Positions 49,201 to 62,000 of a stretch of DNA of 64,000 nt are shown here, one piece after another. The position numbers and the translations under genes are program-made. The notes under the pieces were generated by a model. That model was not told where the DNA came from, ran no database searches, and was given only the letters and a program-made list of their open reading frames with translations. The stretch is from Paratinospora sagittata (taxonomy: Eukaryota > Streptophyta > Magnoliopsida > Ranunculales > Menispermaceae): contig JAYMFD010002303.1 of assembly GCA_035771175.1 (NCBI GenBank), forward strand, positions 31,962 to 95,961. The letters run 5' to 3'. Numbering within the stretch: position 1 is the first letter of the stretch; each line of letters starts with the position of its first letter.

Positions 49201-51861
49201 CGGAGTTCCTTCTATTCCGGGGGTTCCTAGAAGGATATTGGGACTCGCTTAAGAAGTTGGTGGAAAAAGCAATCCGGTGGATCGGTCGCGTTTGCCTCAA
49301 ACACATTTTCTAAATAAGTTTAATTCATTTAAACCAAGATTTTAGAGTTGGGGGTCAAAAGTTCACCGGGATATTGGTACGGAGTTTCATCTATTCCGGT
49401 GGTTAATAGAAGGATATTGGGACTCGCACAAAGACTTGGTGGAGAAAACAATCCGGTGGATTGGTCGCGATTGCCTCAAACATATTTTCTAAATAAATTT
49501 AGTTCATTTAAACCAAAATTTGAGATTTATGGTTCAAAAATTCATCGGGATATTGGAACCGAGTTCCATCCATTCTGGGGGTTGCTTGAAGGATATTGAG
49601 ACTCGCTCAAGGAGTAGGCGGAAAAAGCAATCCGGTGGATTGGTCGCGATTGCCTCAAACACTTTTTCTAAGTAAATTTAGTTCATTTAAACCCAAATTT
49701 TAGATTTGTGGGTCAAAAATTCACCAGGATATTGGAACGGAGTTCCATCTATTCCGGGGGTTCCTAATAGGATATTAGGACTCGCTCAAAGAGTTGGTGG
49801 AGAAAGCAATCTGGTGGATTGGTCGCGATTGCCTCAAACACATTTTCTTAGTAAATTTAGTTCATTTAAACCAAAATTTGAGATTTAGGGGTCAAAAATT
49901 CATCGGGATATTGGAACAAAGTTCCATCTATTCTGGGGGGTTGTTTGAAGGATATTGGGACTCGCTCAAGGAGTTGGTGGACAAAGCAATCCGGTGGATT
50001 GGTCGCGATTGCCTCAAACACTTTTTCTAAGTATATTTAGTTCATTTAAACCAAAATTTTAGATTTGGGGGTCAAAAATTCACCGGGATATTGGAACGAA
50101 GTTCCATCTATTCCGGGGGTTCCTAGAATGATATTGGGACTCGCTCAAAGAGTTGGGGGAGAAAGCAATCTGGTGGATTGGTCGCGATTGCCTCAAACAA
50201 ATTTTCTAAGTAAATTTTATTCATTTAAACCAAAATTTGAGATTTAGAGGTCAAAAATTCATCGGGATATTGGAACGGAGTTCCATCTATCATGGGGGGT
50301 TCCTTGAAGGATATTGGGACTCGCTCAAGGAGTTGGTGGAGAAAGCAATCCGGTGAATTGGTCGCGATTGCCTCAATTACTTTTTCTAAGTATATTTAGT
50401 TCATTTAAACCAAAATTTTAGATTTTGGTGTCAAAAATTCACCGGGATATTGGAACGGAGTTCCATTTATGCTGGGGGGTTGCTAAAAGGATATTGGGAC
50501 TCGCTAAAAGAGTAGGTGGAGAAAGCAGTACGGTGGATTGGTCGCGATTGCCTCAAACACTTTTTCTAAGTATATTTAGTTCATTTAAACCCAACTATTA
50601 GATTTGGGGGTCAAAAATTCACCGGGATATTGGAACGGAGTTCCATCTATTCCGGGGGTTCCTAGAAGGATATTAGGACTCGCACAAAGAGTTGGTGGAG
50701 AAAGCAATATGGTGGATTGGTCGCGATTGCCGCAAACACATTTTCTAAGTAAATTAAGTTCATTTAAACGAAAATTTGAGATTTAGGGGTCAAAAATTCA
50801 TCGGGATATTGGAACGGAGTTCCATCTATTCTGAGGGGTTGCTAGAAGGATATTGGGACTCGCTCAAAGAGTAGGTGGAGAAAGCAATACGGTGGATTGG
50901 TCGCGAGTGCCTCAAACACATTTTCTAAGTAAATTTAGTTCATTTAAACCAAAATTTGAGATTTAATGGTCAAAAATTCATCGGGATATTGAAACGGTGT
51001 TCCATCTATTCTGGGGGTACCTTGAAGGATATTGGGACTTGCTTAAGGAGTTGGTAGAAAAAGCAATCTGGTAGATTGGTCGCGATTGCCTCAAACACTT
51101 TTTCTAAGTAAATTTAATTCATTTAAACCAAAATTTAGATTTGGGGGTAAAAAATTCCCTGGGATATTGGACCGGAGTTCCATCTATTCTGGGGGTTGCT
51201 AGAAGGATATTGGGACTCGCTTAAAGAGTACGTGGAGAAAGCAATCTGGTGGATTGGTCGCGATTGCCTCAAACACATTTTCTTAGTAAATTTAGTTCAT
51301 TTAAACCAAAATTTGAGATTTAGGGGTCAAAAATTCATCGGGATATTGGAACAAAGTTCCATCTATTCTGGGGGGTTGTTTGAAGGATATTGGGACTCGC
51401 TCAAGGAGTTGGTGGACAAAGCAATCCGGTGGATTGGTCGCGATTGCCTCAAACACTTTTTCTAAGTTTGTTTAGTTCATTTAAACCAAAATTTTAGATT
51501 TGGGGGTCAAAAATTCACCGGGATATTGGAACGAAGTTCCATCTATTCCGGGGGTTCCTAGAAGGATATTGGGACTCGCTCAAAGAGTTGGTGGAGAAAG
51601 CAATCTGGTGGATTGGTCGCGATTGCCTCAAACAAATTTTCTAAGTAAATTTTATTCATTTAAACCAAAATTTGAGATTTAGTGGTCAAAAATTCATCGG
51701 GATATTGGAACGGAGTTCCATCTATCATGGGGGGTTCCTTGAAGGATATTGGGACTCGCTCAAGGAGTTGGTGGAGAAAGCAATCCGGTGAATTGGTCGC
51801 GATTGCCTCAATTACTTTTTCTAAGTATATTTAGTTCATTTAAACCAAAATTTTAGATTTT
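46300..51861 (+). repeat. Macro-HOR copy 4, composite (~5.56 kb)
   Basis: It follows copy 3 at 4125-bp offset until about 47862, then switches to match copy 2 (39432/47862, 40023/48453, offset 8430). It then matches copy 1 in the GTTAATAG region (35721/49348, 36079/49706, offset 13627). From 50604 to 51861 a further partial copy repeats the 40023-41270 layout (51196 and 51500 match 40615 and 40919 at offset 10581). The mosaic alignment implies repeated exchange among copies. Confidence 0.8.
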
Positions 51862-53830
51862 GGTGTCAAAAATTCACCGGGATATTGGAACGGAGTTCCG
51901 TCTATTACGAGGGTTCCTAGAAGGATATTGGGACTCGCTCAAAGAGTACGTGGAGAAAGCAATCAGGTGGATTGGTCGCGATTGCCTTAAACACATTTTC
52001 TAAGTAAATTTAGTTCATTTAAACCAAAATTTGAGATTTAGGGGTCAAAATTTATCGGGATATTGGAACGGAGTTCCATCTATTCCGGGGGTTCCTAGAA
52101 GGATATTGGGACTCGCTTAAGAAGTTGGTGGAAAAAGCAATCCGGTGGATTGGTCGCGATTGCCTCAAACACATTTTCTAAATAAGTTTAATTCATTTAA
52201 ACCAAGATTTTAGAGTTGGGGGTCAAAATTTCACCGGGATATTGGTATGGAGTTTCATCTATTCCGGTGGTTAATAGAAGGATATTGGGACTCGCACAAA
52301 GACATGGTGGAGAAAACAATCCGGTGGATTTGTCGCGATTGCCTCAAACACATTTTCGAAGTAAATTTAGTTCATTTAAACCAAAATTTGAGATTTATGG
52401 ATCAAAAATTCATCGGGATATTGGAACGGAGTTCCATCCATTCTGGGGGTCGCTTGAAGGATATTGGGATTCGCTCAAGGAGTAGGCGGAAAAAGCAATC
52501 CGGTGGATTGGTCGCGATTGCCTCAAACACTTTTTCTAAGTATATTTAGTTCATTTAAACCCAAATTTTAGATTTGTGGGTCAAAAATTTACCATGATAT
52601 TGGAACGGAGTTCCATCTATTCCTGGGGTTCCTAGTAGGATATTAGGACTCGCTCAAAGAGTTGGTGGAGAAAGCAATCTGGTGGATCGGTCGCGATTGC
52701 CTCAAATACATTTTCTAAGTAAATTTAGTTCATTTAAACCAAAATTTGAGATTTAGGGGTCAAAAATTCATCGGGATATTGGAACAGAGTTCCATCTATT
52801 CTGGGGGGTTGTTTAAAGGATATTGGGACTCGCTCAAGGAGTTGGTGGAAAAAGCAATCCGGTGGATTGGTCGCGATTTCCTCAAACACTTTTTCTAAGT
52901 ATATTTAGTTCATTTAAACCAAAATTTTAGATTTGGGGGTCAAGAATTCACCGGGATATTGGAACGAAGTTCCATCTATTCCGGGGGTTCCTAGAAGGAT
53001 ATTGGGAATCGCTCAAGGAGTTGGTGGAGAAAGCAATATGGTGGATTGGTCGCGATTGCCTTAAACAAATTTTCTAAGTAAATTTTATTCATTTAAACCA
53101 AAATTTGAGATTTAGTGGTCAAAAATTCATCGGGATATTGGAACGGAGTTCCATCTATCATGGGGGGTTGCTTGAAGGATATTGGGACTCGCTCAAGGAG
53201 TTGGTGGAGAAAGCAATCCGGTGAATTGGTCGCGATTGCCTCAAACACATTTTCTAAGTAAATTTAGTTCATTTAAACCAAAATTTGAGATTTATGGTTC
53301 AAAAATTCATCGGGATATTGGAACGGAGTTCCATCTATTCTGGGGGTGGCTTGAAGGATATTGGTACTCGCTAAAGGAGTAAGCGGAAAAAGCAATCCGG
53401 TGGATTGGTCGCGATTGCCTCAAACACTTTTTCTAAGTATATTTTGTTCATTTAAACCCAAATTTTAGATTTGGGGGTCAAAAATTCACCGGGATATTCG
53501 AACGGAGTTCCATATATTTCGGGGGTTCCTAGAAGGATATTAGGACTCGCTCAAAGAGTTGGTGGAGAAAGCAATCCGGTGGATTGGTCGCGATTGCCTC
53601 AAACACATTTTCTAAGTAAATTTAGTTCATTTAAACCAAAATTGGAGATTTAATGGTCAAAAATTCATCGGGATATTGAAACGGTGTTCCATCTATTCTG
53701 GGGGTTGCTTCAAGGATATTGGACTTGCTCAAGGAGTTGGTAGAAAAAGCAATCCGGTGGATTGGTCGCGATTGCCTCAAACACTTTTTCTAAGTATATT
53801 TAGTTCATTTAAACCCAAATTTTAGATTTT
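51862..53830 (+). repeat. 11-mer HOR, copy 1 (1969 bp)
   Basis: It begins with the GGTGTCAAAAATTCACCGGG monomer (GTCTATTACGAGGG) and recurs at 53831. Shared private variants include GTATGGAGTTTC and GACATGGTGG in the GTTAATAG monomer, GGATTTGTCGCG, ATTTTCGAAG, ACCATGATATTGG, TCAAGAATTCACC (EcoRI-type GAATTC at 52944) and GGTGGCTTGAAGG. Confidence 0.92.
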
Positions 53831-55798
53831 GGTGTCAAAAATTCACCGGGATATTGGAACGGAGTTCCGTCTATTACGAGGGTTCCTAGAAGGATATTGG
53901 GACTCGCTCAAAGAGTACGTGGAGAAAGCAATCAGGTGGATTGGTCGCGATTGCCTTAAACACATTTTCTAAGTAAATTTAGTTCATTTAAACCAAAATT
54001 TGAGATTTAGGGGTCAAAATTTATCGGGATATTGGAACGGAGTTCCATCTATTCCGGGGGTTCCTAGAAGGATATTGGGACTCGCTTAAGAAGTTGGTGG
54101 AAAAAGCAATCCGGTGGATTGGTCGCGATTGCCTCAAACACATTTTCTAAATAAGTTTAATTCATTTAAACCAAGATTTTAGAGTTGGGGGTCAAAATTT
54201 CACCGGGATATTGGTATGGAGTTTCATCTATTCCGGTGGTTAATAGAAGGATATTGGGACTCGCACAAAGACATGGTGGAGAAAACAATCCGGTGGATTT
54301 GTCGCGATTGCCTCAAACACATTTTCGAAGTAAATTTAGTTCATTTAAACCAAAATTTGAGATTTATGGATCAAAAATTCATCGGGATATTGGAACGGAG
54401 TTCCATCCATTCTGGGGGTCGCTTGAAGGATATTGGGATTCGCTCAAGGAGTAGGCGGAAAAAGCAATCCGGTGGATTGGTCGCGATTGCCTCAAACACT
54501 TTTTCTAAGTATATTTAGTTCATTTAAACCCAAATTTTAGATTTGTGGGTCAAAAATTTACCATGATATTGGAACGGAGTTCCATCTATTCCTGGGGTTC
54601 CTAGTAGGATATTAGGACTCGCTCAAAGAGTTGGTGGAGAAAGCAATCTGGTGGATCGGTCGCGATTGCCTCAAATACATTTTCTAAGTAAATTTAGTTC
54701 ATTTAAACCAAAATTTGAGATTTAGGGGTCAAAAATTCATCGGGATATTGGAACAGAGTTCCATCTATTCTGGGGGTTGTTTAAAGGATATTGGGACTCG
54801 CTCAAGGAGTTGGTGGAAAAAGCAATCCGGTGGATTGGTCGCGATTGCCTCAAACACTTTTTCTAAGTATATTTAGTTCATTTAAACCAAAATTTTAGAT
54901 TTGGGGGTCAAGAATTCACCGGTATATTGGAACGAAGTTCCATCTATTCCGGGGGTTCCTAGAAGGATATTGGGAATCGCTCAAGGAGTTGGTGGAGAAA
55001 GCAATATGGTGGATTGGTCGCGATTGCCTTAAACAAATTTTCTAAGTAAATTTTATTCATTTAAACCAAAATTTGAGATTTAGTGGTCAAAAATTCATCG
55101 GGATATTGGAACGGAGTTCCATCTATCATGGGGGGTTGCTTGAAGGATATTGGGACTCGCTCAAGGAGTTGGTGGAGAAAGCAATCCGGTGAATTGGTCG
55201 CGATTGCCTCAAACACATTTTCTAAGTAAATTTAGTTCATTTAAACCAAAATTTGAGATTTATGGTTCAAAAATTCATCGGGATATTGGAACGGAGTTCC
55301 ATCTATTCTGGGGGTGGCTTGAAGGATATTGGTACTCGCTAAAGGAGTAAGCGGAAAAAGCAATCCGGTGGATTGGTCGCGATTGCCTCAAACACTTTTT
55401 CTAAGTATATTTTGTTCATTTAAACCCAAATTTTAGATTTGGGGGTCAAAAATTCACCGGGATATTCGAACGGAGTTCCATATATTTCGGGGGTTCCTAG
55501 AAGGATATTAGGACTCGCTCAAAGAGTTGGTGGAGAAAGCAATCCGGTGGATTGGTCGCGATTGCCTCAAACACATTTTCTAAGTAAATTTAGTTCATTT
55601 AAACCAAAATTGGAGATTTAATGGTCAAAAATTCATCGGGATATTGAAACGGTGTTCCATCTATTCTGGGGGTTGCTTCAAGGATATTGGACTTGCTCAA
55701 GGAGTTGGTAGAAAAAGCAATCCGGTGGATTGGTCGCGATTGCCTCAAACACTTTTTCTAAGTATATTTAGTTCATTTAAACCCAAATTTTAGATTTT
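53831..55798 (+). repeat. 11-mer HOR, copy 2 (1968 bp)
   Basis: Nearly identical to copy 1. The three differences I found are one G fewer in CTGGGGGTTGTTTAAAGG (54770), CGATTGCCTC for CGATTTCCTC (near 54842) and CCGGTATATTGG for CCGGGATATTGG (near 54920). This is among the closest long duplications in the window. Confidence 0.92.
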
Positions 55799-56009
55799 GG
55801 TGTCAAAAATTCACCGGGATATTGGAACGGAGTTCCGTCTATTACGAGGGTTCCTAGAAGGATATTGGGACTCGCTCAAAGAGTACGTGGAGAAAGCAAT
55901 CAGGTGGATTGGTCGCGATTGCCTTAAACACATTTTCTAAGTAAATTTAGTTCATTTAAACCAAAATTTGAGATTTAGGGGTCAAAATTTATCGGGATAT
56001 TGGAACGGA
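55799..56009 (+). repeat. 11-mer HOR, truncated copy 3
   Basis: A third 11-mer starts with the same GGTGTCAAAAATTC monomer. After about one monomer it joins, near 56003-56018, a GGGGGGTTGTTTAAAGG unit that lies about five monomers further along in the full copies. The join marks the entry into the 17/19-mer HOR. Confidence 0.8.
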
Positions 56010-59000
56010 GTTCCATCTATTCTGGGGGGTTGTTTAAAGGATATTGGGACTCGCTCAAGGAGTTGGTGGAAAAAGCAATCCGGTGGATTGGTCGCGATTG
56101 CCTCAAACACTTTTTCTAAGTATATTTAGTTCATTTAAACCAAAATTTTAGATTTGGGGGTCAAGAATTCACCGGGATATTGGAACGAAGTTCCATCTAT
56201 TCCGGGGGTTCCTAGAAGGATATTGGGAATCGCTCAAACAGTTGGTGGAGAAAGCAATATGGTGGATTGGTCGCGATTGCCTTAAACAAATTTTCTAAGT
56301 AAATTTTATTCATTTAAACCAAAATTTGAGATTTAGTGGTCAAAAATTCATCGGGATATTGGAACGGAGTTCCATCTATCATGGGGGGTTGCTTGAAGGA
56401 TATTGGGACTCGCTCAAGGAGTTGGTGGAGAAAGCAATCCGGTGAATTGGTCGCGATTGCCTCAAACACATTTTCTAAGTAAATTTAGTTCATTTTAACC
56501 AAAATTTGAGATTTAGGGGTCAAAAATTCATCGGGATATTGGAACAGAGTTCCATCTATTCTGGGGGGTTGTTTAAAGGATATTGGGACTCGCTCAAGGA
56601 GTTGGTGGAAAAAGCAATCCGGTGGATTGGTCGCGATTGCCTCAAACACTTTTTCTAAGTATATTTAGTTCATTTAAACCCAAATTTTAGATTTGTGGGT
56701 CAAAAATTCACCAGGATATTGGAACGGAGTTCCATCTATTCCTGGGGTTCCTAGTAGGATATTAGGAGTCGCTCAAAGAGTTGGTGGAGAAAGCAATCTG
56801 GTGGATCGGTCGCGATTGCCTCAAATACATTTTCTAAGTAAATTTAGTTCATTTAAACCAAAATTTGAGATTTAGGGGTCAAAAATTCATCGGGATATTG
56901 GAACAGAGTTCCATCTATTCTGGGGGGTTGTTTAAAGGATATTGGGACTCGCTCAAGGAGTTGGTGGAAAAAGCAATCCGGTGGATTGGTCGCGATTGCC
57001 TCAAACACTTTTTCTAAGTATATTTAGTTCATTTAAACCAAAATTTTAGATTTGGGGGTCAAGAATTCACCGGGATATTGGAACGAAGTTCCATCTATTC
57101 CGGGGGTTCCTAGAAGGATATTGGGAATCGCTCAAAGAGTTGGTGGAGAAAGCATTCTGGTGGATTGGTAGCGATTGCCTCAAGCACATTTTCTAAGTAA
57201 ATTTAGTTCATTTAAACCAAAATTTAAGATTTAGGGGTCAAAAATTCATCGGGATATTGGAACGGAGTTCCATTTAATCTGGGGGGTTGCTAGAAGGATA
57301 TTGGGACTCGCTAAAAGAGTAGGTGGAGAAAGCAGTCCGGTGGATTGGTCGCGATTGCCTCAAACACATTTTCTAAGTTAATTTAGTTCATTTAAACCAA
57401 AATTTGAGATTTAGGGGTCAAAAACTCATCGAGATATTGGAATAGAGTTCCATATATTCGGAGGGTTCCTAGAAGGATATTGGGACTCGCTTAAAGAGTA
57501 GGCGGAGAAAGCAATCCGGTGGATTGGTCGCGATTGCTTCAAACACATTTTCTAAGTAAATTTAGTTCTTTTAAACCAAAATTTGAGATTTAATGGTCAA
57601 AAATTCATCGGGATATTGAAACAGAGTTCCATCTATTCTGGGGGTTGCTTGAAGGATATTGAGATTCGCTCAAGGAGTTGGTAGAGAAAGCAATCCGTTG
57701 GATTGGTCGCGATTGCCTCAAACACTTTTTCTAAGTAAATTTAATTCATTTAAACCAAAATTTAGATTTGGGGGTAAGAAACTCCCTGGGATATTGGAAC
57801 GGAGTTCCATCTATTCTTGGGGTTGCTAGAAGGATATTGGGACTCGCTTAAAGAGTAGGTGGAGAAAGCAATCAGGTGGATTGGTCGCGATTGCCTCAAA
57901 CACATTTTCTAAGTAAATTTAGTTCATTTAAACCAAAATTTGTGATTTAGGGGTCAAAAATTCATCGGGATATTGGAACAGAGTTCCATCTATTCCAGGG
58001 GTTCCTAGAAGGATATTGGGACTCGCTTAAGAAGTTGGTGGAAAAAGCAATCCGGTGGATTGGTCGCGATTGCCTTAAACACATTTTCTAAATAAGTTTA
58101 ATTCATTTAAACCAAGATTTTAGAGTTGGGGGTCAAAAGTTCACCGGGATATTGGTACGGAGTTTCATCTATTCCGGTGGTTAATAGAAGGATATTGGGA
58201 CTCGCACAAAGACTTGGTGGAGAAAGCAATCCGGTGGATTGGTCGCGATTGCCTCAAACACATTTTCTAAGTAAATTTAGTTCATTTAAACCAAAATTTG
58301 AGATTTATGGTTCAAAAATTCATCGGGATATTGGAACGGAGTTCCATCTATTCTGGGGGTGGCTTGAAGGATATTGGTACTCGCTAAAGGAGTAAGCGGA
58401 AAAAGCAATCCGGTGGATTGGTCGCGATTGCCTCAAACACTTTTTCTAAGTATATTTTGTTCATTTAAACCCAAATTTTAGATTTGGGGGTCAAAAATTC
58501 ACCGGGATATTCGAACGGAGTTCCATATATTTCGGGGGTTCCTAGAAGGATATTAGGACTCGCTCAAAGAGTTGGTGGAGAAAGCAATCCGGTGGATTGG
58601 TCGCGATTGCCTCAAACACATTTTCTAAGTAAATTTAGTTCATTTAAACCAAAATTTGAGATTTAATGGTCAAAAATTCATCGGGATATTGAAACGGTGT
58701 TCCATCTATTCTGGGGGTTGCTTCAAGGATATTGGACTTGCTCAAGGAGTTGGTAGAAAAAGCAATCCGGTGGATTGGTCGCGATTGCCTCAAACACTTT
58801 TTCTAAGTATATTTAGTTCATTTAAACCCAAATTTTAGATTTGTGGGTCAAAAATTCACCAGGATATTGGAACGGAGTTCCATCTATTCCTGGGGTTCCT
58901 AGTAGGATATTAGGACTCGCTCAAAGAGTTGGTGGAGAAAGCAATCTGGTGGATCGGTCGCGATTGCCTCAAATACATTTTCTAAGTAAATTTAGTTCAT

Positions 59001-59055
59001 TTAAACCAAAATTTGAGATTTAGGGGTCAAAAATTCATCGGGATATTGGAACAGA
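56010..59055 (+). repeat. 17-mer HOR, copy 1 (3046 bp)
   Basis: Landmarks at 56225 (GGGAATCGCTCAAACAG), 56693, 58126 and 58484 recur 3046 bp later. It includes two EcoRI-type GAATTC monomers (56165, 57063) and the CATTTTAACC variant near 56491. A section from about 57140 holds units close to the irregular region at 11.6-11.9 kb (AAAACTCATCGAGATATTGG, TTCGGAGGGTTCC), which suggests long-range sharing. Confidence 0.85.
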
Positions 59056-62000
59056 GTTCCATCTATTCTGGGGGGTTGTTTAAAGGATATTGGGACTCGC
59101 TCAAGGAGTTGGTGGAAAAAGCAATCCGGTGGATTGGTCGCGATTGCCTCAAACACTTTTTCTAAGTATATTTAGTTCATTTAAACCAAAATTTTAGATT
59201 TGGGGGTCAAGAATTCACCGGGATATTGGAACGAAGTTCCATCTATTCCGGGGGTTCCTAGAAGGATATTGGGAATCGCTCAAACAGTTGGTGGAGAAAG
59301 CAATATGGTGGATTGGTCGCGATTGCCTTAAACAAATTTTCTAAGTAAATTTTATTCATTTAAACCAAAATTTGAGATTTAGTGGTCAAAAATTCATCGG
59401 GATATTGGAACGGAGTTCCATCTATCATGGGGGGTTGCTTGAAGGATATTGGGACTCGCTCAAGGAGTTGGTGGAGAAAGCAATCCGGTGAATTGGTCGC
59501 GATTGCCTCAAACACATTTTCTAAGTAAATTTAGTTCATTTTAACCAAAATTTGAGATTTAGGGGTCAAAAATTCATCGGGATATTGGAACAGAGTTCCA
59601 TCTATTCTGGGGGGTTGTTTAAAGGATATTGGGACTCGCTCAAGGAGTTGGTGGAAAAAGCAATCCGGTGGATTGGTCGCGATTGCCTCAAACACTTTTT
59701 CTAAGTATATTTAGTTCATTTAAACCCAAATTTTAGATTTGTGGGTCAAAAATTCACCAGGATATTGGAACGGAGTTCCATCTATTCCTGGGGTTCCTAG
59801 AAGGATATTAGGAGTCGCTCAAAGAGTTGGTGGAGAAAGCAATCTAGTGGATTGGTCGCGATTGCCTCAAACACATTTTCTAAGTATATTTTATTCATTT
59901 AAACCAAAATTTGAGATTTAGTGGTCAAAAATTCATCGGGATATTGGAACGGAGTTCCATCTATCATGCGGGGTTGCTTGAAGGATATTGGGACTCGGTC
60001 AAGGAGTTGGTGGAGAAAGCAATCCGGTGAATTGGTCGCGATTGCCTCAATTACTTTTTCTAAGTATATTTAGTTCATTTAAACCAAAATTTTAGATTTT
60101 GGTGTCAAAAATTCACCGGGATATTGGAACGGAGTTCCGTCTATTACGGGGGTTCCTAGAAGGATATTGGGACTCGCTCAAAGAGTTGGTGGAGAAAGCA
60201 TTCTGGTGGATTGGTAGCGATTGCCTCAAACACATTTTCTAAGTAAATTTAGTTCATTTAAACCAAAATTTAAGATTTAGGGGTCAAAAATTCATCGGGA
60301 TATTGGAACAGAGTTCCATTTAATCTGGGGGGTTGCTAGAAGGATATTGGGACTCGCTAAAAGAGTAGGTGGAGAAAGCAGTCCGGTGGATTGGTCGCGA
60401 TTGCCTCAAACACATTTTCTAAGTTAATTTAGTTCATTTAAACCAAAATTTGAGATTTAGGGGTCAAAAACTCATCGAGATATTGGAATAGAGTTCCATA
60501 TATTCGGAGGGTTCCTAGAAGGATATTGGGACTCGCTTAAAGAGTAGGCGGAGAAAGCAATCCGGTGGATTGGTCGCGATTGCTTCAAACACATTTTCTA
60601 AGTAAATTTAGTTCTTTTAAACCAAAATTTGAGATTTAATGGTCAAAAATTCATCGGGATATTGAAACAGAGTTCCATCTATTCTGGGGGTTGCTTGAAG
60701 GATATTGAGATTCGCTCAAGGAGTTGGTAGAGAAAGCAATCCGTTGGATTGGTCGCGATTGCCTCAAACACTTTTTCTAAGTAAATTTAATTCATTTAAA
60801 CCAAAATTTAGATTTGGGGGTAAGAAACTCCCTGGGATATTGGAACGGAGTTCCATCTTTTCTTGGGGTTGCTAGAAGGATATTGGGACTCGCTTAAAGA
60901 GTAGGTGGAGAAAGCAATCAGGTGGATTGGTCGCGATTGCCTCAAACACATTTTCTAAGTAAATTTAGTTCATTTAAACCAAATTTTGTGATTTAGGGGT
61001 CAAAAATTCATCGGGATATTGGAACAGAGTTCCATCTATTCCAGGGGTTCCTAGAAGGATATTGGGACTCGCTTAAGAAGTTGGTGGAAAAAGCAATCCG
61101 GTGGATTGGTCGCGATTGCCTTAAACACATTTTCTAAATAAGTTTAATTCATTTAAACCAAGATTTTAGAGTTGGGGGTCAAAAGTTCACCGGGATATTG
61201 GTACGGAGTTTCATCTATTCCGGTGGTTAATAGAAGGATATTGGGACTCGCACCAAGACTTGGTGGAGAAAGCAATCCGGTGGATTGGTCGCGATTGCCT
61301 CAAACACATTTTCTAAGTAAATTTAGTTCATTTAAACCAAAATTTGAGATTTATGGTTCAAAAACTCATCGGGATATTGGAACGGAGTTCCATCTATTCT
61401 GGGGGTTGCTTGAAGGATATTGGTACTCGCTCAAGGAGTAGGCGGAAAAAGCAATCCGGTGGATTGGTCGCGATTGCTTCAAACACTTTTTCTAAGCATA
61501 TTTAGTTCATTTAAACCCAAATTTTAGATTTGGGGGTCAAAAATTCACCGGGATATTGGAACGGAGTTCCATCTATTCCGGGGGTTCCTGGAAGGATATT
61601 AGGACTCGCTCAAAGAGTTGGTGGAGAAAGCAATATGGTGGATTTGTCGCGATTGCCTCAAACACATTTCCTAAGTAAATTAAGTTCATTTAAACCAAAA
61701 TTTGAGATTTAGGGATCAAAAATTCATCGGGATATTGGAACGGAGTTCCATCTATTCTGAGGGGTTGTTAGAAGGATATTGGGACTCGATCAAATAGTAG
61801 GTGGAGAAAGCAATACGGTGGATTGGTCGCGATTGCCTCAAACACATTTTCTAAGTAAATTTAGTTCATTTAAACCAAAATTTGAGATTTAATGGTAAAA
61901 AATTCATCGGGATATTGAAACGGTGTTCCATCTATTCTGGGGGTTGCTTGAAGGAAATTGGGACTTGCTCAAGGAGTTGGTAGAAAAAGCAATCCGGTGG

